Source: Myxococcales bacterium (GTDB lineage: Bacteria; Myxococcota_A; Polyangia; Polyangiales; Polyangiaceae). Taken from it: DNA of 37,694 bases. The notes beneath the pieces are model-generated. The model made no database searches. It worked only from the letters and a program-made list of their open reading frames with translations, and was not told the origin of the DNA. Each line of letters starts with the position of its first letter. The first letter of the stretch is position 1. Both the position numbers and the translations under genes were made by a program. Of this stretch, positions 1 through 6,710 are shown one piece after another. The DNA lies in the NCBI GenBank assembly GCA_020430845.1, contig JAGQJA010000067.1, positions 1 to 37,694 on the forward strand. The letters run 5' to 3'.

Positions 1-94
1 ACGTCGGGCGCGGGGCGGGGCACGCCGACAGCGCGACGGCGAGGGCGGCCGCGAGCACCGGGGGCCGCGGCGCGCGTGCGCCGCGCGGGCTCAT
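1..94 (-). CDS. Lipoprotein, N-terminal fragment (runs off the window)
   Basis: Only the first 31 codons are in the window; the gene continues beyond base 1. The ATG at 94-92 overlaps the stop of the upstream kinase-like gene in an ATGA arrangement, so translation is probably coupled. The visible residues have a basic, proline-rich start, a hydrophobic core (VLAAALAVALSA) and then a cysteine in the lipobox LSAC. This is a type II signal peptide, so the product should be a lipoprotein. Nothing of the mature domain can be seen, so its function is unknown. Its position beside a chain-length/kinase-like gene makes a role in the polysaccharide locus plausible, but that is inference. Confidence 0.6.
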   Translation of the reverse strand, partial: MSPRGARAPRPPVLAAALAVALSACPAPRPT

Positions 95-699
95 CGCGAG
101 AGGGAGGCGTTGAGAACGACGCTGCCGAGGAACTTCTGGCGGCCGACCTCGTCGATGGTGCGCGACGCCGCGACCACGCTGGTCTCACCGATGAACACGC
201 CGAGCAGCGCCGCGTCGATGTTCTGCGCCATCGGCACGGTCGTCGGGTTCTCGGTGACGAGCTTGAGCACGACGATGCACTTCTTGCCGCGGCTGGTGAT
301 GCTCTGCACCTGCGAGAGCATACGCTGCATGTCCTTGAGGCCGAGGGCGCGCGCGTCGAAGACGGTGAGCTCCTGGCCGAGGTCGGACGCGAGGCGCGCC
401 ATGCCGTGGGCGATCTCGAGCAGACCGTCAGGGTCCTTCTTGCTCGACCCGATGAACGCGAGCGACTTCCACTCCGCCTGTTGGCAGCGCAGCCAGAGGC
501 GCTGCCACACCGGGTCCATCGTGTTGGGCCCGCCGGGCAAGTTGAAGCCGCCGGTGCCGCCCGACGTCTGCGTCGGGTTGGGGAAGGCGGGGCTGCTGCC
601 GCCGCCGTGGGCCTGTGCTTGTTGCGCCTGCGCCCCCACGCCCGGCAGATCGACGGCGCTGGCGAGGGGAATCGTGGCGTTGAGCGGGCGTTTGTTCAC
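91..699 (-). CDS. BY-kinase/Wze-like protein without a P-loop (pseudo-kinase)
   Basis: A 202-residue protein starting at GTG 699. Residues 1-60 are low-complexity (Gly/Pro/Gln). Residues 65-202 align by eye with the bacterial tyrosine kinase / ParA-like fold used as the cytoplasmic partner of Wzz/Wzc proteins: a first strand (SLAFIG, 79-84), a second strand with FDAR (114-117) where Walker A' would be, a third strand (CIVVLKL, 141-147), then the IDAALLGV strand and a terminal LGSVVLN (191-197), which matches the usual LGVVLN ending. The P-loop GxxGxGK(S/T) is replaced by GSSKKDPDGLLE (84-95), and the protein contains no tyrosine at all, so kinase activity and tail autophosphorylation are unlikely. 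It may act as a structural partner of the Wzz-like protein at 6711-8252. The link to the BY-kinase family is judged by eye. Confidence 0.72.
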   Translation of the reverse strand: MNKRPLNATIPLASAVDLPGVGAQAQQAQAHGGGSSPAFPNPTQTSGGTGGFNLPGGPNTMDPVWQRLWLRCQQAEWKSLAFIGSSKKDPDGLLEIAHGMARLASDLGQELTVFDARALGLKDMQRMLSQVQSITSRGKKCIVVLKLVTENPTTVPMAQNIDAALLGVFIGETSVVAASRTIDEVGRQKFLGSVVLNASLSR

Positions 700-725
700 C
701 GCGCCACCTTCGGCAGCCTGACCAT
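696..725 (-). CDS. Possible 9-codon leaderless leader ORF
   Basis: ATG at 725-723 lies 7 bases after a TATACT hexamer, the spacing at which transcription would begin on or next to the ATG. It encodes MVRLPKVAR and stops with a TGA (698-696) that overlaps the GTG start (699-697) of the kinase-like gene. It could be a coupling leader peptide. It could also be the true N-terminus of the kinase-like protein separated by a one-base frameshift (real or sequencing). Confidence 0.3.
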   Translation of the reverse strand: MVRLPKVAR

Positions 726-732
726 CCTCCGG

Positions 733-738
733 AGTATA
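733..738 (-). promoter_or_regulatory. Candidate -10 (TATACT) for the kinase-like gene
   Basis: TATACT on the minus strand, 7 bases before an ATG at 725 and 33 bases before the GTG at 699. No convincing -35 was seen. Confidence 0.4.
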
Positions 739-796
739 GACCGACTCCTGACCTCGCCAGAAGCCCGAATTCCAAAGAACGAACGCGGGTTTGCGG

Positions 797-1534
797 TCAG
801 GGGTAGACGCCCTTGAGCGTCGCCGAGGCGAGGGAGAGCCCTTGAATCGTCGACTCGTACGCGGCGGGCGTCGAGACGATGGGGGTCGGCAGCTGGGCGG
901 CGCTCAGGGCGTACAGCGTAAAAACGTACTCGTGCGAGCCGTTGGGCGGGCAGGGGCCCAAGTAGCCCACGTCGACGTTGAACGAGTCGGCGATCTGCTT
1001 GGCGCCCGCGGGCGCTGCCGGCGTGGCGCCCGTCGGCACGCCTTCGGGCAGCGATGACGTGGCCGCGGGCATGTCGAAGATCGTCCAGTGGAAGTTGTCG
1101 TTCCCGCCCAGCGTCACGTCGCGCATCACGACCGCGAACGTCTGCGTGCCCGCGGGCGCCCCCGTCCAGGCGAGGGGGGGGGACACGTTGGTCCCGCCGG
1201 CGCCTGCGCAGAACGTGTTGGCGTACTTGGCCGCGAGCTTGCCACCGTCGACGAACGCCGACGACGTGAGGACGAGCTTGGCCTGCGCGTCGACCCCGCC
1301 GTCGGCCGTGCCGGCGTCACTCTCGCCGTCGGCTCCGCCATCGGCCGAGCCCCCGCCGTCGCTCGCGTTGCCGCCGTCGTTGCCAGCGCCCGCTTCGTTG
1401 CCGCCCGCGCCCGTGTCTGCGGCCGCGCTGTCGGAGCCGGCGTCGGTCGCAGGTGCGTCGTCGGACGACGAGCAGGCGACGACGAGCAGGGCGGCGGACG
1501 CGAAGCAGAGCCACGAAGCGAAGACCGAGCGCAT
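797..1534 (-). CDS. YbhB/YbcL-family (PEBP-like) lipoprotein
   Basis: A 245-residue secreted protein of the phosphatidylethanolamine-binding / Raf-kinase-inhibitor-like family. The start at ATG 1534 gives a clean lipoprotein signal peptide (FASAALLVVAC, Cys21); longer in-frame extensions lack one. A low-complexity Ala/Asp/Gly linker follows to about residue 85, a layout common for myxobacterial surface lipoproteins. The PEBP domain shows the family strings NVSPPLAWTGAP, FAVVMRDV, HWTIFDMP and GPCPPNGSHEYVFTLYAL. Bacterial members are small-ligand binding proteins without a settled function. A nine-base C run in the coding strand (1174-1182) is a possible slippage site but the frame is intact. 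A TATGCT hexamer sits 6 bases before the ATG, suggesting a leaderless mRNA. Confidence 0.9.
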   Translation of the reverse strand: MRSVFASWLCFASAALLVVACSSSDDAPATDAGSDSAAADTGAGGNEAGAGNDGGNASDGGGSADGGADGESDAGTADGGVDAQAKLVLTSSAFVDGGKLAAKYANTFCAGAGGTNVSPPLAWTGAPAGTQTFAVVMRDVTLGGNDNFHWTIFDMPAATSSLPEGVPTGATPAAPAGAKQIADSFNVDVGYLGPCPPNGSHEYVFTLYALSAAQLPTPIVSTPAAYESTIQGLSLASATLKGVYP

Positions 1535-1540
1535 GACGCC

Positions 1541-1546
1541 AGCATA
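1541..1546 (-). promoter_or_regulatory. Candidate -10 (TATGCT), leaderless spacing
   Basis: Minus-strand TATGCT ends 6 bases before the ATG at 1534, so the transcript would start at about the start codon. Confidence 0.4.
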
Positions 1547-1627
1547 GCCCATCGGGCGCCGCCGCGGCCGCCGCCCGAGATCTGGGTCACGTCGTGCGCC
1601 TGAGGCACCGATTTGCCCCGTGCCGGG

Positions 1628-1633
1628 TATACT
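1628..1633 (+). promoter_or_regulatory. Candidate -10 (TATACT) for the CE2-like esterase
   Basis: TATACT lies 10 bases before the ATG at 1644, leaving a leader of only about 3-4 bases. This argues against the upstream in-frame GTG at 1620 as a start. Confidence 0.4.
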
Positions 1634-1643
1634 GTGGGCGGAG

Positions 1644-3089
1644 ATGTCCTTGCGCTTGTTCCGAGATGAGACGCGCTCGCCCCTGAGGCGCGCACTGGCC
1701 GTCGCGCTCCTCGCGCTGCCCGCGTGCGTGGTGAAGTTCACGGATCGTTACTCGCCGATCCCCAACGGCGGCGTCACGGGGCCCGCGGCCGACTGCTCGC
1801 AGGTCACGCCGCTTCCCGCCGAGGGCGCGCCCGCGGGAGACCCCCGCGTGCGTCTCATCGGTCGCTTCGCCGATCCCGTCCAGACCGAGATCCCCGTGTG
1901 CGACCCGACGACGCTCAAGCCCACGAACGACGTCACGGTGGTCCCCGCGCGTCCGTTCGAATACAGCGGCACGCAGATCCAGTTCCGATTCACGGGCAAG
2001 AACGCGCTGGTGAACATCCACCTCCCGCCGCGCGCGCCCGTCACGGATCGCGTCAGCGGGCAGCCGGCGTTCGACCCGGGCGACATCATGCTCTTCACCC
2101 TCGTGGTCGACGACCTGCCGCCCGTGCTCTTCAAGGTCGTCCCGTGCAACCCGGTCTACAGCGTCGCGAGCCTCCTCGCGAAGGCCGGGCGCCCGTTCGC
2201 GCCGGGCGAGCACACCGTGACGGTTCATCGCAACTCGGAGGCCCTCTTCGGGCCCGCGTTCTTCTACGACGTCGCGATCGAGGAAGGGCAGCTCCTGCCG
2301 CCCATCGTGCGGCCGCGCCGCATCGAGATCATCGGCGACTCCATCTCGTGCGGCTACGGCATCCTGGGCCTCACGGCCACGTGCCCGTTCTCGCCGGCGA
2401 CCGAGGACAACTACTCCGCGTACGGCTCGCTCGCCGCGCGCATGCTGGGCGCCGAGGTGACGACCGAGTGCTGGTCCGGAAAGGGCGTCTACCAGAACTA
2501 CAGCGACGAGAAGTTCCCCGACGAGCCCACCGACACGCCCGAGCAGAAGAAGCTCAAGGCCGAAAGGCGCGCCGCCGCCCCTGGCGAGCTCATGCCGCTG
2601 CTCTGGACGCGCACGCTCCCGTCGCGCGGGCCGCTCACGCTGCCCGAAGCGCCCGAGATCAAGTGGGACTTCACCAAGCAGGACCAGCCCCAGGTCGTCG
2701 TGGTCAACCTCGGCACCAACGACGTCACGCGAGACGACAACTTCGACAACGTGCCCGACGGCTTCGACCCGGTGCCGTACAAGGACAAGTTCGAGGTGTT
2801 CCTCAAGGACGTTCGCTCCAAGTACAAGGACGCGCACGTCTTCGTCGCGCTCTCGCCGATGGTGAGCGATCAGTTCCCGTTCCCCGACGCGCGCGGCATC
2901 ATGCGCACGTCGACGCGCGAGCTGGTCGAGCGCCTCAACGCCGCGGGCGACGCCAAGATGTACTTCATGGAGCTCGTCGAGCAGGGCTTCAGGTACGGCC
3001 TCGGGTGCGACTACCACCCGAGCCTCGAGGTCCACCGCATCATGGCCGAGCAGGTGGCCGGCGCCATTCGCTCCAAGCTCTGCTGGTAG
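1644..3089 (+). CDS. CE2-like SGNH carbohydrate esterase, lipoprotein
   Basis: A 481-residue lipoprotein (lipobox LLALPAC) with an SGNH-hydrolase domain. The nucleophile block is GDSISCGYG with Ser233, the GxND-type block is NLGTND, and the catalytic Asp/His pair is in DYHP (Asp456, His458) near the C-terminus. The GDSISCGYG plus DYHPSxxxH pattern, preceded by a beta-sandwich region, matches carbohydrate esterase family 2, which removes acetyl groups from sugars. The lipid anchor places it in the cell envelope. The neighbouring polysaccharide assembly genes suggest it trims acetyl groups from the polymer. ATG 1644 was preferred over GTG 1620 because of the promoter position. The O-antigen-ligase-like gene starts 22 bases downstream, so the two may be cotranscribed. 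Confidence 0.85.
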   Translation: MSLRLFRDETRSPLRRALAVALLALPACVVKFTDRYSPIPNGGVTGPAADCSQVTPLPAEGAPAGDPRVRLIGRFADPVQTEIPVCDPTTLKPTNDVTVVPARPFEYSGTQIQFRFTGKNALVNIHLPPRAPVTDRVSGQPAFDPGDIMLFTLVVDDLPPVLFKVVPCNPVYSVASLLAKAGRPFAPGEHTVTVHRNSEALFGPAFFYDVAIEEGQLLPPIVRPRRIEIIGDSISCGYGILGLTATCPFSPATEDNYSAYGSLAARMLGAEVTTECWSGKGVYQNYSDEKFPDEPTDTPEQKKLKAERRAAAPGELMPLLWTRTLPSRGPLTLPEAPEIKWDFTKQDQPQVVVVNLGTNDVTRDDNFDNVPDGFDPVPYKDKFEVFLKDVRSKYKDAHVFVALSPMVSDQFPFPDARGIMRTSTRELVERLNAAGDAKMYFMELVEQGFRYGLGCDYHPSLEVHRIMAEQVAGAIRSKLCW

Positions 3090-3111
3090 CGGGGCGACCA
3101 CGAGCCAGCCC

Positions 3112-4725
3112 ATGCAGCCCGGAGACATCCCGCCCCACCTCGCGTCGCAGAGCCAGCTCTTGCGGCTCCGCGAGCGGGTCCAGCAGAAGTACGGTTCGTT
3201 CGGCAACCGCGAGGACACGGGGCGCGTCGACCTCGCCGCCGTGATGGCCGACACGGGCTTGCGGACGACGATCAAGATCGTCGCGGCCGTGTTCTTCGCG
3301 TCGCTCGCGGCCTCGTTCGTCGCCTCGCCCGAGTTCGAGCAGTTCCGCCTCGACGTGGCGCTCGTCGCCTTCTGGGGCCCCGTCCTCTACCTCTACGTGG
3401 TCAAGCCGCCGCTCTGGTCGAGCGCGCGCGTCTTCCTCACGCTGGCGCTCTTCATCGAGCCGTTCAGCGAGGCCATGTTCGTCACCAAGGGTGAGGGCGG
3501 CTACTGGAACACGGTGCTCTGGCCCGCGTCGGTGGCGTTCTACGGCACCATCAAGGAGTGGTCCGGGGCACCCGGCGCGTCGCTCTCGCTCTTCACGGTC
3601 GTGGCCGGCTACCTCGTGTACCGCGCCGTCGGCGCGCGCAAGAAGCCCAAAGGCTACGTCCGCCCGCCCGACTTCGCGCGCTTCCCGCTGCAGCTCTTCG
3701 CGGGGGCGATGGCCCTGTTCGTCGTCATCGGCGTCGTGCGCGGCGCGCCGATCGAGCCGGCTTTTCGGCAGACGTACCACATGATGCAAGTGCCGCTCGC
3801 GGCGCTGCTCTTCTTGCACGCGATCCGCACGCCGCACGATCTCCCCGCCATCGGCACCATCTTCGTGGTCGCCGCCGTCGCGCGCAGTCTGCTGGTCGCG
3901 TACATCTACTTCTTCATATGCGTGCCCAACGGCATCGCTCCCGAGTGGTGCACCAACCACTCCGACACGGTGCTCTTCGTCACCGCGCTGCTCATCCTGG
4001 TCGCCCACGGGCTCGAGCAGCGCAAGGGCAAGGTGATCCTCAAGTGCCTGGCCATCGGCACGGTGATCCTCGCCGGCATCGCGCTCAACAACCGCCGCCT
4101 CGCGTTCGTGAGCCTCGGCGCGGCGCCCGTGGGCATGTACCTCGCGCTCAAGCCGAGCCCGCGCAAGACCAAGGTCACGATCCTGATGACGGTGCTGTCC
4201 GTCCTGGCCGTGGCGTACGTGAGCATCGGCTCGCAGATCGACTCGCCTTCGCCCCTGCTCAAGCCCGCGCGCGCCGTCGTGTCGGTCATGGAGCAGCGCG
4301 ACTCGTCGAGCAAGTCGCGCGACATCGAGAACGAGAACCTGATCTACACCCTCAAGCAGAGCCCCCTCATCGGCACGGGCTTCGGCTTCGAGTACAAAGA
4401 GGAGAAGAACGCCGTCGACCTGGGCGTCGCCTTCAAGGACTTCAAGCTCATCGCCCACAACGGCGTTCTGTGGATCTGGTCGCTGCTCGGCGTCGTGGGC
4501 TTCACCGCGCTCTGGATCCTCTACCCGACGACAGCCACCCTCGCGGTCCGTGGCTATCGCGCGGCCAAGACCCCGCTCGAGCGGTCGGCGTCGCTCGCGT
4601 CGCTCGGCGCCGTGGTCGTGTGCATCATCCAGATCTGGGGCGACCAGGGCTTTCTGAGCTACACGACGCTCGTGACGTTCGGGGTCGCCTACGGGGTGTC
4701 GGCGCGGCTCGCCGAGCCGACCTGA
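3112..4725 (+). CDS. O-antigen ligase/polymerase (Wzy/WaaL)-like membrane protein
   Basis: A 537-residue polytopic inner-membrane protein. After a soluble N-terminus of about 55 residues come roughly ten or more hydrophobic helices, interrupted by a large hydrophilic periplasmic loop around residues 380-445. This is the layout of the Wzy_C family of polysaccharide polymerases and O-antigen ligases. The short stretch NNRRLAFVSLG and the loop ending SPLIGTGFGFEY (in the family the loop commonly carries a P-x-x-G-x-G block) support this. With a chain-length regulator, an initiating transferase and an OPX protein in the same locus, the likely role is polymerisation of lipid-linked repeat units. 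Polymerase and ligase cannot be told apart from sequence alone. Confidence 0.8.
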   Translation: MQPGDIPPHLASQSQLLRLRERVQQKYGSFGNREDTGRVDLAAVMADTGLRTTIKIVAAVFFASLAASFVASPEFEQFRLDVALVAFWGPVLYLYVVKPPLWSSARVFLTLALFIEPFSEAMFVTKGEGGYWNTVLWPASVAFYGTIKEWSGAPGASLSLFTVVAGYLVYRAVGARKKPKGYVRPPDFARFPLQLFAGAMALFVVIGVVRGAPIEPAFRQTYHMMQVPLAALLFLHAIRTPHDLPAIGTIFVVAAVARSLLVAYIYFFICVPNGIAPEWCTNHSDTVLFVTALLILVAHGLEQRKGKVILKCLAIGTVILAGIALNNRRLAFVSLGAAPVGMYLALKPSPRKTKVTILMTVLSVLAVAYVSIGSQIDSPSPLLKPARAVVSVMEQRDSSSKSRDIENENLIYTLKQSPLIGTGFGFEYKEEKNAVDLGVAFKDFKLIAHNGVLWIWSLLGVVGFTALWILYPTTATLAVRGYRAAKTPLERSASLASLGAVVVCIIQIWGDQGFLSYTTLVTFGVAYGVSARLAEPT

Positions 4726-4770
4726 CGCGAGACCGGTCGACCCACGCGTTCGCGGCGCCAGTCGTAAGCG

Positions 4771-4782
4771 CATGAATTCATG
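4771..4782. promoter_or_regulatory. 12-bp perfect palindrome, possible operator
   Basis: CATGAATTCATG is a perfect inverted repeat inside an AT-rich island (4770-4792) of the 170-base gap before the Ser/Thr kinase gene. It is unusual in this GC-rich context and lies about 65 bases upstream of the candidate -10 at 4847. It could bind a dimeric regulator; there is no other evidence. Confidence 0.25.
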
Positions 4783-4846
4783 ATTGATTTGAGGCTGAGG
4801 TCTCGCGGCCCACGGCGCCTTCTCGGCTGTACGGGGGTCGGCATGC

Positions 4847-4852
4847 TAACCT
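4847..4852 (+). promoter_or_regulatory. Candidate -10 (TAACCT), leaderless spacing
   Basis: TAACCT ends 8 bases before an ATG at 4861 that opens a 12-codon ORF overlapping the kinase start. Confidence 0.33.
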
Positions 4853-4860
4853 CCTGGCTT

Positions 4861-4899
4861 ATGGGCTCACTCGAGTCCGGAGGCTCCTCCAGGAGATGA
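4861..4899 (+). CDS. Possible 12-codon leaderless leader ORF
   Basis: ATG 4861 begins MGSLESGGSSRR and stops at TGA 4897-4899, which overlaps the kinase ATG (4896-4898) as ATGA. It lies at leaderless distance from a TAACCT hexamer. The kinase has an AGGAG (4891-4895) directly abutting its own ATG, too close for a normal ribosome site, so coupling through the short ORF is plausible. The arrangement repeats that upstream of the kinase-like gene at 91-699. Confidence 0.3.
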   Translation: MGSLESGGSSRR

Positions 4900-6638
4900 A
4901 CGCGCAACAGGCCGAGCGCAGGGTGGGGTCCGTCATCGGGGCGAAGTGGCGCGTCGATGCCCTTTTGGGGTCGGGCTCGATGGCCGCCGTGTACGCGGTG
5001 ACGCACCGCAACGGCGCGCGCGCCGCGCTCAAGATCCTGCACCCCTCGCTGTGCACCGACCCGGCCGTGTGCGAGCGCTTCCTGGGCGAGGGCTACCTCA
5101 CCAACGCGGTCAAGCACCCCGGCATCGTGCGCGTGCTCGACGACGGCGTCACCGAGGACGGCTGCGTCTTCTTGGTGATGGACCTGCTCGAGGGCGAGAC
5201 GCTCGAGGCGCTCCGCCAGCGGCGCGACGGTCGCATCCCGCTCGTCGAGACGCTCGACCTCTCCGACAAGCTCATGGACGCGCTCGCCGCGGTGCACGCC
5301 GCGGGAATCATCCATCGCGATCTCAAGCCCCAGAACGTCGTCGTGTGCAACGACGGCGCCGTGAAGCTCCTCGACTTCGGCGTGGCGCGCGTCTTCGACC
5401 GCACGTCGCAGAGCAAGCTCTCGATGTTCGGGCTCGTCCTCGGCACGCCGTCGTTCATGTCGCCCGAGCAGGCGATGGGCTCGCGCGACAAGGTCGACAA
5501 CACGAGCGACATCTGGTCGCTCGGGGCCACGATGTTCACGTCGCTCACGGGCGAGACCGTGCACCTCGGGCCGAACGTGCAGGCCAAGCTGCTCGCGGCG
5601 GCCACGCAGAAGGCGCGCTCGATCTCGATGGTCATGCCCGATCTGCCGCCGCAGATCGCGTCGATCATCGACATGGCGCTGCGCTTCAAGAAAGAGGACC
5701 GCTGGCAGAGCGTCGACGCCATGCGGCGCGCCCTCCGCGAGGCGCGCGAGCAGCTCGGGCTCGGAAAGCCTGCGTCGCAGCGCGAGGGGCTCTTCGACAG
5801 CCCGCTCGACGACCAGACCGTCGTCGACGCCGGCGCCCCGCGCTTCAGCTCGAACACGATGGCGAGCGCGCCGCCGGCGCACGGCCCCGAGGGCACGTTC
5901 ATCGGCATGGGCTCGGGCGCGAGCGGCGAGATGTCCGCGGTCGTCGGCAACGACGGCTCCGTCCCGCCCGCGCGCAACATGACCGGGCCGCCGCCGCCAG
6001 CCCGCGCGCAGATGGCCTCGTCGCACCCCACGCCCGGCGCCGTCACGAGCTCGGTCCCGAGCCCGCGTGCGCCCATGGGCTCGTTCTCCGACGGCGCCTC
6101 GACCGACAGCGAGGGCCCGTTCGGCGCCAGCGTGTCGTCGTCGGCCGACACGAGCGACGAGCTCCGCGCGATCGGCGTGCCCCGCCGTGGCCGCACGGGG
6201 TGGATGCTCGCGCTCCTCGCCGCCGCGCTCGGGCTCGGCGCCGTCGCCTTCTTCGCCGTGCGTCGCGATCCGTCGCCGTCGGCGCGTGATCCGGGCGCGG
6301 ACACCAACGTCCCGTCGCCCTCCACGACCGCGCCCGCCCTCACGAGCGCGCCCCTGCCCGACACGACCCCGAGCGCAAGCGCGCCCGCGCCGAGCGCCTC
6401 GTCGGCGACGTCGGCCACGGCCACGGTCGCCACCGCCGAAGATCCGCCGCCGGCACCGAAGCCTGTATGGACAGGTGGGAGGTGGCCGCCGCGTCCGAAG
6501 CCTGCGCCGGACCCGCCCGCGCCGACGACCGCCGCGCCGCCGGCCACGACTGCGCCTCCGACGGCCGATCCTCCGGCCGACCCGCCCAAGCCCCCCGACC
6601 CGCCCAAGCCGGTCGACCCGTTCGGCACACCCGAGTAG
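4896..6638 (+). CDS. Membrane Ser/Thr protein kinase (Hanks type)
   Basis: A 580-residue kinase. The N-terminal catalytic domain (about residues 12-285) has the glycine loop GSGSMAAVY, the lysine in AALKIL, the catalytic loop HRDLKPQN, LLDFGVAR and the activation segment ending in GTPSFMSPEQ, so it should be active. A long Ala/Pro/Ser-rich linker follows, then one membrane helix at about residues 435-457 (MLALLAAALGLGAVAFFAV). The tail to the C-terminus is rich in Pro, Thr and Ala with no recognisable sensor fold. The kinase faces the cytoplasm and the Pro-rich tail the periplasm. It sits between the polymerase-like and Wzz-like genes, so control of polysaccharide assembly is a reasonable guess. 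The start follows an AGGAG and overlaps a possible 12-codon leader ORF. Confidence 0.92.
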   Translation: MNAQQAERRVGSVIGAKWRVDALLGSGSMAAVYAVTHRNGARAALKILHPSLCTDPAVCERFLGEGYLTNAVKHPGIVRVLDDGVTEDGCVFLVMDLLEGETLEALRQRRDGRIPLVETLDLSDKLMDALAAVHAAGIIHRDLKPQNVVVCNDGAVKLLDFGVARVFDRTSQSKLSMFGLVLGTPSFMSPEQAMGSRDKVDNTSDIWSLGATMFTSLTGETVHLGPNVQAKLLAAATQKARSISMVMPDLPPQIASIIDMALRFKKEDRWQSVDAMRRALREAREQLGLGKPASQREGLFDSPLDDQTVVDAGAPRFSSNTMASAPPAHGPEGTFIGMGSGASGEMSAVVGNDGSVPPARNMTGPPPPARAQMASSHPTPGAVTSSVPSPRAPMGSFSDGASTDSEGPFGASVSSSADTSDELRAIGVPRRGRTGWMLALLAAALGLGAVAFFAVRRDPSPSARDPGADTNVPSPSTTAPALTSAPLPDTTPSASAPAPSASSATSATATVATAEDPPPAPKPVWTGGRWPPRPKPAPDPPAPTTAAPPATTAPPTADPPADPPKPPDPPKPVDPFGTPE

Positions 6639-6683
6639 GGCGCGCTCCGCGTCCCAAGGATCTCCACGGCCGCGCGTTCATGT

Positions 6684-6689
6684 TACGAT
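6684..6689 (+). promoter_or_regulatory. Candidate -10 (TACGAT) for the Wzz-like gene
   Basis: TACGAT lies 21 bases before the ATG at 6711. The resulting leader holds a GGGAG ribosome site, so this gene seems to use ordinary initiation, unlike many neighbours. Confidence 0.33.
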
Positions 6690-6710
6690 CGCGTCGGTCG
6701 AGGGAGCTGA

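Noticed and set aside
1174-1182. Frameshift in the PEBP-like gene at the nine-base homopolymer
   Set aside because: The frame reads NVSPPLAWTG through the run exactly as the family expects, so the gene is intact here.
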